Assembly: GCA_947593515.1 (NCBI GenBank)
Contig: CANQDQ010000006.1
Span: 1 to 64,000 of the forward strand
DNA from: an uncultured Bacteroidales bacterium
GTDB lineage: Bacteria > Bacteroidota > Bacteroidia > Bacteroidales > UBA11471
Reading direction: 5' to 3'
Length of the DNA stretch: 64,000 bases
The notes beneath the pieces are model-generated. The model did not search any database and was not told where the DNA came from. It saw nothing but the letters and a program-made list of their open reading frames with translations. The translations under genes and the position numbers were made by a program. Below, piece after piece: positions 25,603 through 33,886 of the stretch. How positions within the stretch are numbered: the first letter of the stretch is position 1; the number at the start of each line of letters is the position of its first letter.

Positions 25603-27060
25603 ATGCGGGAGAATCTGAAAAAACGGACGCTCAATGCCCTCGTTTGGAGTTTCATCGACAAATGCGGGCAACAACTTCTGTATTTCTCCTCCGGCGTCGT
25701 TTTGGCAAACCTGCTTACGCCCGAAGACTTCGGAAAAGTCGGCGTTCTCACTCTTTTCATCACCCTGTCGGGAATATTGACGGACAGCGGTTTCGGCTCG
25801 GCGCTCATACGCAAAAAAGAGGCGACGGAAGCCGATTACAGCACAGTGTTTTACTTCAATCTTTTAGTCGGGGTCGTTCTCTACGGAATCCTGTTTTTCA
25901 CGGCGCCCGTCATCGCCCGCTTCCTCGAAATACCGGAACTTACGCTGATTGCCCGGCTGCTTTTCCTGTCGATTGTCTTTCAAGGATTCGGACTTATCCA
26001 ACAGGTACGACTCACCAAACATATCGCCTTTTCCCGACTGGCGCGCATCAATATCATTGCCATTCTCGGCGGCTCTTTGCTCGCCATTTTTCACGCGCTG
26101 TATTACCGAAACGTTTGGGCGTTGGTGGTTTTGCAACTGAGCATCGCCGCGATACGCACTTTGCTGTTATGGCTGTTCGGACGCTGGCGTCCCTGTCCGA
26201 TATTCCGAAAAAGCGCATTGGACGAATTTTTCGCATACAGCAGCCGGCTCATCGGCACCGGCATACTCAATGCCATTTACAATAACATTTACCCGCTGCT
26301 TATCGGAAAAGGATATAGCACCGTTACCGTCGGATACTATATGCAGGCGCATAAATTCCAAGAGGCGCCGTCGTCGCTTATCTCTTTGATTTTCCGCAGC
26401 GTGGCGTTTCCCGTGCTGTCGGCTATCCATGACGAACACGAACGCATGATACGCATATTCCGCAAATATATACACGCGGTGGCATTTTTCATTTTCCCCG
26501 TTATGATGCTGTGTATCGTCGTAGCGGAGCCATTGGTACGCATCTTGCTGTCCGACAAATGGATAGAATCCATACCCTACTTGCAGCGCCTCTGCATCGC
26601 CGGCGCGTTTTCACCGTTCATCATTCTCTATTACGACCTGTTCAACACGATAGGACGGTCGGACATCAATCTGAAAACGGAGCTTGTGAAAAAACTGCTG
26701 CTGACAGGCGGCATCATACTTTGCTTCGGACATGGAGTGTTCGCGCTCATCTGGCTGTGGGTGGGCTACACGCTGGCATCGTTGGCGGCATCGACCCTGT
26801 TAGGGCGACGATTTACCGGCTATCGGGTCGGGCAATTCGCTGCCGACATCGTGCCCTGCCTGCTGCTCGCCCTTGTCGCCGGAGGCATCGCGTGGGCAAG
26901 TTATGCCCTCTGCCACACGCTGTTGTCGAAACTTTTGATTCCGACGGCAATCTACATTTTCGTCTATTTGCTTGCCGCCCGCGTGGCAAAAATCGAAATG
27001 TGGAAAGAAATTCGTATCTTGTTCACGCGGGAAAGCACCCCGCCTACATCTGAAAAATAG
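25603..27060 (+). CDS. Polysaccharide flippase, Wzx/MOP-superfamily
   Basis: 485 residues with about 12-14 hydrophobic segments. The N-terminal ALVWSFIDKCGQQLLYFSSGVVLANLLTPEDFG pattern and SGFGSALIRKKEATEADYSTVFYFN match the Polysacc_synt_3 (PF13440) branch of Wzx flippases that move undecaprenyl-linked oligosaccharides across the inner membrane. It is paired with a glycosyltransferase 3 bases downstream but lies outside any large capsule or O-antigen locus in this window. Confidence 0.88.
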   Translation: MRENLKKRTLNALVWSFIDKCGQQLLYFSSGVVLANLLTPEDFGKVGVLTLFITLSGILTDSGFGSALIRKKEATEADYSTVFYFNLLVGVVLYGILFFTAPVIARFLEIPELTLIARLLFLSIVFQGFGLIQQVRLTKHIAFSRLARINIIAILGGSLLAIFHALYYRNVWALVVLQLSIAAIRTLLLWLFGRWRPCPIFRKSALDEFFAYSSRLIGTGILNAIYNNIYPLLIGKGYSTVTVGYYMQAHKFQEAPSSLISLIFRSVAFPVLSAIHDEHERMIRIFRKYIHAVAFFIFPVMMLCIVVAEPLVRILLSDKWIESIPYLQRLCIAGAFSPFIILYYDLFNTIGRSDINLKTELVKKLLLTGGIILCFGHGVFALIWLWVGYTLASLAASTLLGRRFTGYRVGQFAADIVPCLLLALVAGGIAWASYALCHTLLSKLLIPTAIYIFVYLLAARVAKIEMWKEIRILFTRESTPPTSEK

Positions 27061-27063
27061 ATT

Positions 27064-27816
27064 ATGAAAACACCCGTTTTTTCGATTATCACGATTACTT
27101 TCAATGCGGAAGCGACGCTCGAACCGACCCTGCAATCGGTCGCAGCCCAGACTTTCACCGATTACGAATACCTCATCATCGACGGGGCATCGCGCGACAA
27201 CACCGTCGGCTTGGCGCATCGTTACGACAAATACATCGCCCGCATCGTCAGCGAACCCGACAAGGGTCTTTACGATGCCATGAACAAAGGCATGACGTTG
27301 GCTTCGGGCGAATACTTGATTTTCCTGAATGCCGGCGATGCGCTTTTTGCACCCGATACATTAGGCAAAATCAACGATTTCATCGAAAAATCTCACCCTG
27401 ATATTCTCTACGGGGAAACGGCTATTGTCGATAGCGACAGAAATTTCATCGCCATGCGGCGGCTGAAAGCCCCCGAACAATTGACATGGAAAAGTTTCCG
27501 CATGGGTATGTTGGTGTGTCATCAGGCGTTTATCGCCCGACGGGAACTTGCGCCGGCATACGACCTCCGCTATCGCTTCTCCGCCGACTTCGACTGGTGC
27601 ATTCGCTGCATGAAAAAAGCCGGTTCCATCGTCAATACGCACAACACGCTCATCGATTACCTGAATGAAGGGACGACCACCCGAAACATGAAAGCCTCGC
27701 TCAAAGAGCGCTATCGCATCATGACAAAATATTACGGGCATATTCCCGTGCTGCTGCGGCATCTTTGGTTTGCCGTGCGATTCGCGGCTGCGCGGGCGAT
27801 GCACCGGCAGGTATAA
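27064..27816 (+). CDS. Family 2 glycosyltransferase (WcaA-like)
   Basis: 250 residues. GT2 signatures SIITITFNAEATLEPTLQSV, YLIIDGASRDNT, SEPDKGLYDAMNKG and LNAGDALF are the common pattern of glycosyltransferases in polysaccharide loci. The catalytic-base region SADFDWCIR follows. It starts 3 bases after the flippase stop, so the two are co-translated and probably work on one glycan. The convergent alkD-like gene ends 1 base away. Confidence 0.88.
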   Translation: MKTPVFSIITITFNAEATLEPTLQSVAAQTFTDYEYLIIDGASRDNTVGLAHRYDKYIARIVSEPDKGLYDAMNKGMTLASGEYLIFLNAGDALFAPDTLGKINDFIEKSHPDILYGETAIVDSDRNFIAMRRLKAPEQLTWKSFRMGMLVCHQAFIARRELAPAYDLRYRFSADFDWCIRCMKKAGSIVNTHNTLIDYLNEGTTTRNMKASLKERYRIMTKYYGHIPVLLRHLWFAVRFAAARAMHRQV

Positions 27817-27817
27817 A

Positions 27818-28552
27818 TCATTTGCGCAGGAAACGGGCACGCTCGTCTGCCGAAAACCGCTCTATCGCATATCGCAGCATCGTGCGGGGCATGCGGGTGT
27901 AACGCTCTTCCAGAAACGAAACCAAAAGCGGCTTGTCGCGCTTCCCTACTTCGCGCAACATCCACCCGACCGCCTTTTGTATCAAATCGTGCTTGTGGGT
28001 CAAGAGTTTATCGGCAAGACGCAGGGTATCGGCAAAATCATTCTTCCGGATATATTCGAACGTAGCGACGATTGCAATCCGCTGCTCCCAAAGAAGTGTC
28101 GAGGCTGCCAGCCGGTCGAGCAGCGAGCGGTCGCGGGATAACAGGTGAGCACCGACAATCTGCCGTGCCGAAAGATCGACCAAATCCCAATTGTTGATAT
28201 ACTTCGTATGCGCCAAATAGAGGGAGAATATTTCGTCCCGCGTTTTCTCATCGGCTTTCGGATATTGCAGCGTCCAAATGAGCAATGCCAGCAAACGGCA
28301 TTCGTGCACAGGGTCGGCAAGCAGGGGCAGCACCTCTGCCGGCGACAAGCGTGCGACAAACTCCCGTGCAATGCGCCTCACGTCGGGAACATACACGCCA
28401 ATGAACGCGTCGCCCTCGCCATATTCGCCGACACCGGTTTTGAAAAATCGGGCAAGCATCGCCACCCGCTGCGGTGCAGCGGCGGCAAACAAACGCTCTC
28501 GCGCCTCCTTCGCACACGGATTCATCGAAAAAACTTGCGTTTTTTGTGTCAT
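27818..28552 (-). CDS. AlkD-like DNA alkylation repair (HEAT-repeat) protein
   Basis: 244 residues. FIGVYVPDVRRIAREF, HECRLLALLIWTLQYPKA, INNWDLVDLSARQIVG and LIQKAVGWMLREVGKRD are the conserved blocks of the DNA alkylation repair family (PF08713), whose HEAT-like repeats excise N3/N7-alkylated purines without base flipping. The start at 28552 overlaps the dehydrogenase stop as ATGA, supporting it over the internal Met at residue 10 and indicating translational coupling. Confidence 0.88.
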   Translation of the reverse strand: MTQKTQVFSMNPCAKEARERLFAAAAPQRVAMLARFFKTGVGEYGEGDAFIGVYVPDVRRIAREFVARLSPAEVLPLLADPVHECRLLALLIWTLQYPKADEKTRDEIFSLYLAHTKYINNWDLVDLSARQIVGAHLLSRDRSLLDRLAASTLLWEQRIAIVATFEYIRKNDFADTLRLADKLLTHKHDLIQKAVGWMLREVGKRDKPLLVSFLEERYTRMPRTMLRYAIERFSADERARFLRK

Positions 28553-29517
28553 AACAGATTGACCTTGTCGATATGCCCGCCTTCAAAAAAATGGATAATG
28601 TTGCGTGAAACATGGGCAGCCATTTCGTGGCGTATCTCTACGGTCTGCGTTCCCACGTGCGGGGTCAAAACGACATTGTCGAGCCGCGTCAGCTCCGGAA
28701 TGGGATAGTTGCCGTGCTCGAATACATCGAGTCCCGCCGCCCATATCGTACCGGTGCGCAACGCCTCCGCCAGCGCCGCTTCATCGACTAACGGACCGCG
28801 TGCCGTATTGACGAGCACCGCTGTCGGTTTCATCTTGTGCAGCTCCTCCGCCCCGATGACATGATACGTTTCCGCCGTATGCGGCGCGTTGAGCGAAACG
28901 GCGTCGGACACGCGCAACAGTTCGGCGAGCGAAAGATACGTGGCACCGTAACGCCGTTCGGTTGCTTCGTCGAGCCGGTGGCGGTTGTGATACACAATTT
29001 TCATGCCCGCAGCCACAGCCCGTCGGGCAAGCGCCTGCCCGATGCGCCCCATACCTATGATGCCCAGCGTCGCGCCGTACAGGGAGTGCCCGAGGTTAGT
29101 CAGCAATTCGACTTTCACCGAGCCGGGCGTGCGCAGCCGTCGGTCGAGTTCCGAAATGCGGCGGAATGTCGCCAGCAGCAACCCCATGGCAAGGTCGGCG
29201 GTAGGCTCGGTAACCGGGTCGGGCGTATTGGTTACCTGTATGCCTTTCTGCGTGGCGTATGCCACATCTATATTATCATAGCCCACGGCATAGTTCGAAA
29301 TGATTTTAAGTTTCGGCGCCGCGTCCATCAATCGCTTATCGACAGGGAAATTGAACATGGATTGCAGCGCGTCGTAATCGGGAATCATACCCAGCACTTC
29401 GTCGTACGTGAACGACTCCGCCCCCTCCGGTGGAAAAGTTACATCGTATTTCTGCATCAACTCGGCATAACCGTCGCGCCACATATTGTATGTTACCAGC
29501 ACTTTTTTCTTTTCCAT
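28549..29517 (-). CDS. D-isomer-specific 2-hydroxyacid dehydrogenase
   Basis: 322 residues. The NAD-binding GIIGMGRIGQALARRA, the substrate Arg in VNTARGPLVDE, the Glu in DVFEHGNYPIPEL and the catalytic His in TPHVGTQT are all present. This is the glyoxylate/hydroxypyruvate reductase-like branch; the physiological substrate is not determined. It forms an operon with the AlkD-like gene (ATGA overlap). Confidence 0.9.
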   Translation of the reverse strand: MEKKKVLVTYNMWRDGYAELMQKYDVTFPPEGAESFTYDEVLGMIPDYDALQSMFNFPVDKRLMDAAPKLKIISNYAVGYDNIDVAYATQKGIQVTNTPDPVTEPTADLAMGLLLATFRRISELDRRLRTPGSVKVELLTNLGHSLYGATLGIIGMGRIGQALARRAVAAGMKIVYHNRHRLDEATERRYGATYLSLAELLRVSDAVSLNAPHTAETYHVIGAEELHKMKPTAVLVNTARGPLVDEAALAEALRTGTIWAAGLDVFEHGNYPIPELTRLDNVVLTPHVGTQTVEIRHEMAAHVSRNIIHFFEGGHIDKVNLL

Positions 29518-29534
29518 ATCGACAAATTTTTAAG

Positions 29535-29542
29535 CAAAAGTA
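29535..29542 (-). promoter_or_regulatory. -7 element of the dehydrogenase-alkD operon
   Basis: The minus strand reads TACTTTTGC 18 bases before the start; a second match, TATTTTTG, lies at 29544-29551. Confidence 0.55.
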
Positions 29543-29640
29543 GCAAAAATATTTCATTCCGTTCATTCGGGGCATCTCCTTCATTTCACATTCCGTTGAA
29601 AATAATCCGAGAAAGACGATGCGTTTCGCCGGCAAAAACG

Positions 29641-29648
29641 TATTTTTG
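29641..29648 (+). promoter_or_regulatory. -7 element of the SpmA/SpmB-like gene
   Basis: TATTTTTGC lies 23 bases before the ATG at 29671. It supports the short start instead of the 28837 start in the ORF track. Confidence 0.65.
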
Positions 29649-29670
29649 CCGAAAACAATTCTCTGCGCGC

Positions 29671-30903
29671 ATGGTACTCAACTATATTTGGATTTTCTTT
29701 TTTATTACGGCATTCATCGTCGCCGTTGTCCAAACGCTGTTTTTCGGGAATCTCGGCATTTGGAACGACATCATGAATTCGACGTTTTCATCGGCAAAAA
29801 CGGCTTTTGAAATTTCGTTGGGGCTGACGGGCGTTCTGTCGTTGTGGTTAGGATTGATGAAAATCGGCGAGCGCGGCGGAGTCATCGCCACATTTTCGCG
29901 CTGGATAAGTCCGCTGTTCTACCGCCTCTTTCCCGATCTGCCAAAGAATCACCCTGCCTTCGGCTCGATATTCATGAATCTGTCTGCCAATGTGTTGGGG
30001 CTCGACAATGCCGCTACACCGCTGGGATTGAAAGCCATGAAAGAGATGCAGGAAGTCAATCCCGACAAAGAGCGCGCCAGCAATCCGATGATTATGTTTC
30101 TGGTACTCAATACGACCGGTCTGACGCTCGTGCCGCTCGGCGTCATGGTGTATCGGGCGCAAATGGGTGCTGCCAATCCGTCGGACATATTCCTACCGAT
30201 ACTTATCGCCACTTATGTATCGACCCTCGTGGGGTTGGTTGCCGTGTGCCTGAAACAGCGTATCAACCTCTGCGACAAAGTGATACTCGGATTTCTCGGC
30301 GGATTGACCTTGCTAATCGGCGGAATTTTGGCATTTTTCCTGCAACTGCCGCAAGAAAAAATTTCACTCTATTCGAGCTTTATTGCCAACGGACTGTTAT
30401 TCTGCATCATCATCGGTTTTCTTGCGGCGGGAATCCGCAAACGCATCAACGTATATGAAGCCTTCGTCGAAGGGGCGAAAGAGGGTTTCAAAACTGCCGT
30501 AACGATTATTCCCTATTTGGTGGCGATACTCGTTGCCATCGCCGTCTTCCGCGCGTCGGGTGCAATGGACTACATCATCTCCGGCATCACGACCGGCGTG
30601 AAGGCATTGGGCATCGATGCCGACTTCGTGGGCGCACTGCCGACGGCTCTCATGAAACCGCTCAGCGGCAGCGGGGCGCGCGGCATGATGGTCGATGCGA
30701 TGAACACATACGGCGCCGACTCCTTCGTGGGGCGCGTAGCGTCCACCATACAGGGCGCAACCGACACAACATTCTATATATTAGCCGTTTACTTCGGAAG
30801 CGTAGGCATACGCAACACCCGTTATGCCGCCGGCTACGGGCTGCTGGCAGATTTTGCGGGCATCGTCGCCGCCATCGTCGTCGCCTATATTTTCTTCCAT
30901 TAA
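29671..30903 (+). CDS. Fused SpmA/SpmB-type nucleoside-recognition (Gate) membrane protein
   Basis: 410 residues, about ten hydrophobic segments. The first half has the SpmA block (MNLSANVLGLDNAATPLGLKAM) and the second the SpmB block (PTALMKPLSGSGARGMMVDAM, TQGATDTTFYILAVYFGSVG-like). In spore formers these are separate spore-maturation proteins; Bacteroidetes carry this fused form without making spores. A transporter function is suspected. The track ORF begins 834 bases earlier only because the antisense of the dehydrogenase is open in that frame. Confidence 0.88.
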   Translation: MVLNYIWIFFFITAFIVAVVQTLFFGNLGIWNDIMNSTFSSAKTAFEISLGLTGVLSLWLGLMKIGERGGVIATFSRWISPLFYRLFPDLPKNHPAFGSIFMNLSANVLGLDNAATPLGLKAMKEMQEVNPDKERASNPMIMFLVLNTTGLTLVPLGVMVYRAQMGAANPSDIFLPILIATYVSTLVGLVAVCLKQRINLCDKVILGFLGGLTLLIGGILAFFLQLPQEKISLYSSFIANGLLFCIIIGFLAAGIRKRINVYEAFVEGAKEGFKTAVTIIPYLVAILVAIAVFRASGAMDYIISGITTGVKALGIDADFVGALPTALMKPLSGSGARGMMVDAMNTYGADSFVGRVASTIQGATDTTFYILAVYFGSVGIRNTRYAAGYGLLADFAGIVAAIVVAYIFFH

Positions 30904-30947
30904 ATCTTTTTTCCTATCGGGTTGAGCGATAATCGCGACAAAAACGC

Positions 30948-30955
30948 TACCTTTG
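30948..30955 (+). promoter_or_regulatory. -7 element of the ybeY-mnmG operon
   Basis: TACCTTTGC lies 28 bases before the ybeY ATG. Confidence 0.65.
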
Positions 30956-30983
30956 CACGTTTTCGATTTCAACGTATAATATC

Positions 30984-31439
30984 ATGGCTATCAGTTATTA
31001 CGCCGAAGATACCCCAATGCCGCCCCTCAAAAAACGGGAAACAAACGCGTGGATACGCAGCGTGGCGTCCCTGTATGGCAAACAGTGCGGCGACATTTCC
31101 TACATCTTCTGCACCGATGAGAAGATTCTCGAAGTGAATAGGAAATTTCTGCAACACGACTATTATACGGACATCATCACGTTCGATTATACCGAAAAAG
31201 AACGCATCTCCGGCGATATATTCATCAGCCTCGACATGGTGCAAAGCAATGCGCTCGCCTTCGGAACGACTTTCGGAAACGAACTGTACCGCATCATCAT
31301 ACACGGCATACTGCACTTGTGCGGCATAAACGACAAAGCGCCGGGCGAACGGGAAATCATGACGCAGAAAGAAAACGAGGCTCTCGCGCTGCTCCCCGCC
31401 GCACAAAAGAGCCGGATAGAGCAACTGCAACGAAAATAA
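30984..31439 (+). CDS. ybeY: Endoribonuclease YbeY (rRNA maturation)
   Basis: 151 residues. ITFDYTEKERISGDIFIS is the conserved substrate-strand region and HGILHLCGINDK carries the metal-binding His residues (H-x3-H-x5-) of the UPF0054 family. The third ligand, often His, is Asp here, as in relatives I recall. It is a single-strand-specific RNase in 16S rRNA 3' maturation and ribosome quality control. mnmG starts 4 bases downstream. Confidence 0.93.
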   Translation: MAISYYAEDTPMPPLKKRETNAWIRSVASLYGKQCGDISYIFCTDEKILEVNRKFLQHDYYTDIITFDYTEKERISGDIFISLDMVQSNALAFGTTFGNELYRIIIHGILHLCGINDKAPGEREIMTQKENEALALLPAAQKSRIEQLQRK

Positions 31440-31443
31440 ATCT

Positions 31444-33321
31444 ATGAAATTCGACTATGATGTAATCGTGGTAGGTGCCGGTCATGCCGGTTGCGAAGCG
31501 GCTTCCGCAGCAGCTCGACTCGGCTCGGAAACGCTGCTTATCACTATGGATATGAATAAGATAGCCCAGATGAGTTGCAATCCGGCTATCGGCGGCATAG
31601 CCAAAGGGCAAATCGTGCGTGAAATCGACGCGCTCGGCGGACAGACCGGCATCGTTACCGACAAAACCACCCTCCAATTCCGTATGCTCAACCGCTCGAA
31701 AGGTCCTGCCATGTGGAGTCCGCGCGCGCAAAGCGACCGCCAAAAATTCATTCAGACATGGCGGGGCGTTCTCGAAAATACCGAACATTTGTATCTTTGG
31801 CAAGACAGCGTTAAACGCCTGATTATCAATAAAGACAATGCCGTTTCCGGCGTGATTACCAACATGGAGGTAACTTTCCGCGCCCGCGCCGTAGTGCTTA
31901 CTTGCGGCACGTTCATGAACGGATTGATGCACATCGGTCGCGTACAGCTCAAAGGCGGTCGCGTGGCGGAACCCGCCTCCTACGGCATCACAGAACAACT
32001 TGTGGAAATGGGCTTCACCGCCGGACGCATGAAGACGGGTACCCCCGTGCGCATCGATGGTCGCAGCATACACTACGACCTGATGACCGAACAAAAAGGG
32101 GAAGACGACTTCCACAAATTTTCGTTCCTCGACAACGTGCACCGCACCCTGCAACAACAGAGCTGCTGGATTACCTACACCAACGAAGCCGTACACGACA
32201 TTCTGCGGCAGGGCTTCCCCGATTCGCCGCTCTACAACGGACAAATAAAAAGCATCGGTCCGCGATACTGCCCCAGCATCGAAACGAAAATCGTTACTTT
32301 TCCCGATAAAACCGAACACCAACTCTTCCTCGAACCGGAAGGAGAAACGAGCAGGGAATTTTATCTGAACGGTTTTTCCTCCTCGCTCCCGCTCGACATA
32401 CAGATACGGGCGCTGCAAGAGATTCCGGCATTCAAAGATATTCGTATCTATCGTCCGGGCTATGCCATCGAATACGACTACTTCGACCCGACGCAGCTCA
32501 CGCACACCCTCGAAACAAAACAGGTAAAAGGTCTATTTTTCGCCGGACAAATCAACGGTACGACCGGCTATGAAGAGGCTGCCGGACAAGGACTGGTCGC
32601 CGGCATAAACGCCCACCTGCACAGTCAGGGCGGCGGTGAATTTACACTAAACCGCGACGAAGCCTATATCGGTGTACTCATCGACGACCTTGTAACCAAA
32701 GGTGTCGACGAACCGTACCGTATGTTCACTTCCCGCGCCGAATACCGCATACTCCTGCGGCAGGACGATGCCGATATGCGCCTTACGCCGAAAGGCTACG
32801 AACTCGGACTGGCAAGTGACGAACGTTACCGCCTGCTTCGCGAAAAAGAAGAACACCGGAACCGGATTATCCGTTTCGCCCAAGAGTATTCCGTAAAGAT
32901 GAATCAGATAAATCCGGCACTCGAACAGCAGGGCTACGCCCCCTTGCGGCAAGGGACGAAACTCGTCGATTTGATTCTGCGCCCGCAACTCACCATAGAT
33001 GCCATAGCCTCGTGGCTCCCCGCATTGCACGAACAGCTCGACCTCATTCCGTCGCGGCGGGAAGAAATAACCGAAGCCGCCGAAATCTGCATCAAATACG
33101 AAGGCTACATCGAGCGGGAAAAATTGATTGCCGATAAAATATCGCGCCTCGAAAATATCCGCATCAAAGGAAAATTCGATTACAATACCATACAGCAAAT
33201 ATCCATCGAAGCCCGCCAGAAACTCTCGAAGATAGACCCTGAAACCATCGCGCAAGCCTCGCGTATTCCGGGCATATCGCCGAGCGACATAAACATTCTG
33301 CTGGTTTTATTAGGAAGATAA
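31444..33321 (+). CDS. mnmG: tRNA U34 carboxymethylaminomethyl-modifying enzyme MnmG (GidA)
   Basis: 625 residues. FAD-binding VIVVGAGHAGCEAASAAARLG, the GidA signature CNPAIGGIAKGQIVREIDALGG, GPAMWSPRAQSDR, CGTFMNGLMHIG and GLFFAGQINGTTGYEEAAGQG are all present. With MnmE it installs the cmnm5 group at U34 of tRNAs reading NNA/NNG codons. Full length. The stop codon is directly followed by a parS-like palindrome. Confidence 0.97.
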   Translation: MKFDYDVIVVGAGHAGCEAASAAARLGSETLLITMDMNKIAQMSCNPAIGGIAKGQIVREIDALGGQTGIVTDKTTLQFRMLNRSKGPAMWSPRAQSDRQKFIQTWRGVLENTEHLYLWQDSVKRLIINKDNAVSGVITNMEVTFRARAVVLTCGTFMNGLMHIGRVQLKGGRVAEPASYGITEQLVEMGFTAGRMKTGTPVRIDGRSIHYDLMTEQKGEDDFHKFSFLDNVHRTLQQQSCWITYTNEAVHDILRQGFPDSPLYNGQIKSIGPRYCPSIETKIVTFPDKTEHQLFLEPEGETSREFYLNGFSSSLPLDIQIRALQEIPAFKDIRIYRPGYAIEYDYFDPTQLTHTLETKQVKGLFFAGQINGTTGYEEAAGQGLVAGINAHLHSQGGGEFTLNRDEAYIGVLIDDLVTKGVDEPYRMFTSRAEYRILLRQDDADMRLTPKGYELGLASDERYRLLREKEEHRNRIIRFAQEYSVKMNQINPALEQQGYAPLRQGTKLVDLILRPQLTIDAIASWLPALHEQLDLIPSRREEITEAAEICIKYEGYIEREKLIADKISRLENIRIKGKFDYNTIQQISIEARQKLSKIDPETIAQASRIPGISPSDINILLVLLGR

Positions 33322-33337
33322 TGTTCCACGTGGAACA
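33322..33337. promoter_or_regulatory. parS: parS-like centromere site
   Basis: TGTTCCACGTGGAACA is a perfect 16-bp palindrome that agrees with the conserved ParB-binding parS consensus (TGTTnCACGTGnAACA). It starts on the base after the mnmG stop codon and ends 16 bases before apt. The match to a chromosomal parS is exact at the sites I know to be constrained. ParB binding here is inferred. Confidence 0.85.
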
Positions 33338-33353
33338 ATAAACAAACAACCTC

Positions 33354-33878
33354 ATGGAAATAAACGATATTTACAAACAAGTTCGCGATATTCCCGACTT
33401 TCCGAAGCCCGGAATATTGTTCAAAGATCTCACCACCGTATTCAAAAACGGAGAATCGGTACAGCGGTTGAGCGACGAGCTTTATCGTCTTTACAAAGAC
33501 AAAGGTATCACCAAAGTTGCCGGCATCGAATCGCGCGGCTTCATCATGGGTTCCATACTGGCAGCCCGTCTCGGTGCCGGATTCGTGCCGGTGCGCAAAC
33601 CCGGAAAACTGCCTGCCGAAACGTGGACGGAAACTTTTGAAAAGGAATACGGCTGCGACGCCATCGAAATACACCGCGATGCCCTCGCTCCCGACGACGT
33701 GGTGCTGCTGCACGACGACCTGCTGGCAACGGGCGGAACGATGTTGGCTGCCTATCATCTGATACAGCGATTCCACCCGCGCAAGATATACATCAACTTT
33801 TTATCGGAAATTGTTGTTCTCAACGGGCGAAGCGTATTTCCTTCCGGCGTAGAAATAGAAACGATACTTAAATTCTGA
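33354..33878 (+). CDS. apt: Adenine phosphoribosyltransferase
   Basis: 174 residues. IPDFPKPGILFKDLTTVF, AGIESRGFIMG and the PRPP-binding loop VLLHDDLLATGGTMLAA define Apt. It salvages adenine to AMP with PRPP. It is first in an apt-uvrC-dtd-mazG-deoC run with short spacers. Confidence 0.96.
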   Translation: MEINDIYKQVRDIPDFPKPGILFKDLTTVFKNGESVQRLSDELYRLYKDKGITKVAGIESRGFIMGSILAARLGAGFVPVRKPGKLPAETWTETFEKEYGCDAIEIHRDALAPDDVVLLHDDLLATGGTMLAAYHLIQRFHPRKIYINFLSEIVVLNGRSVFPSGVEIETILKF

Positions 33879-33886
33879 ACGACACC

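Noticed and set aside
28837-29670. 278-codon N-terminal extension of the SpmA/SpmB-like gene
   Set aside because: It is antisense to the dehydrogenase. A -7 element and an ATG directly before the first membrane helix give a better start.
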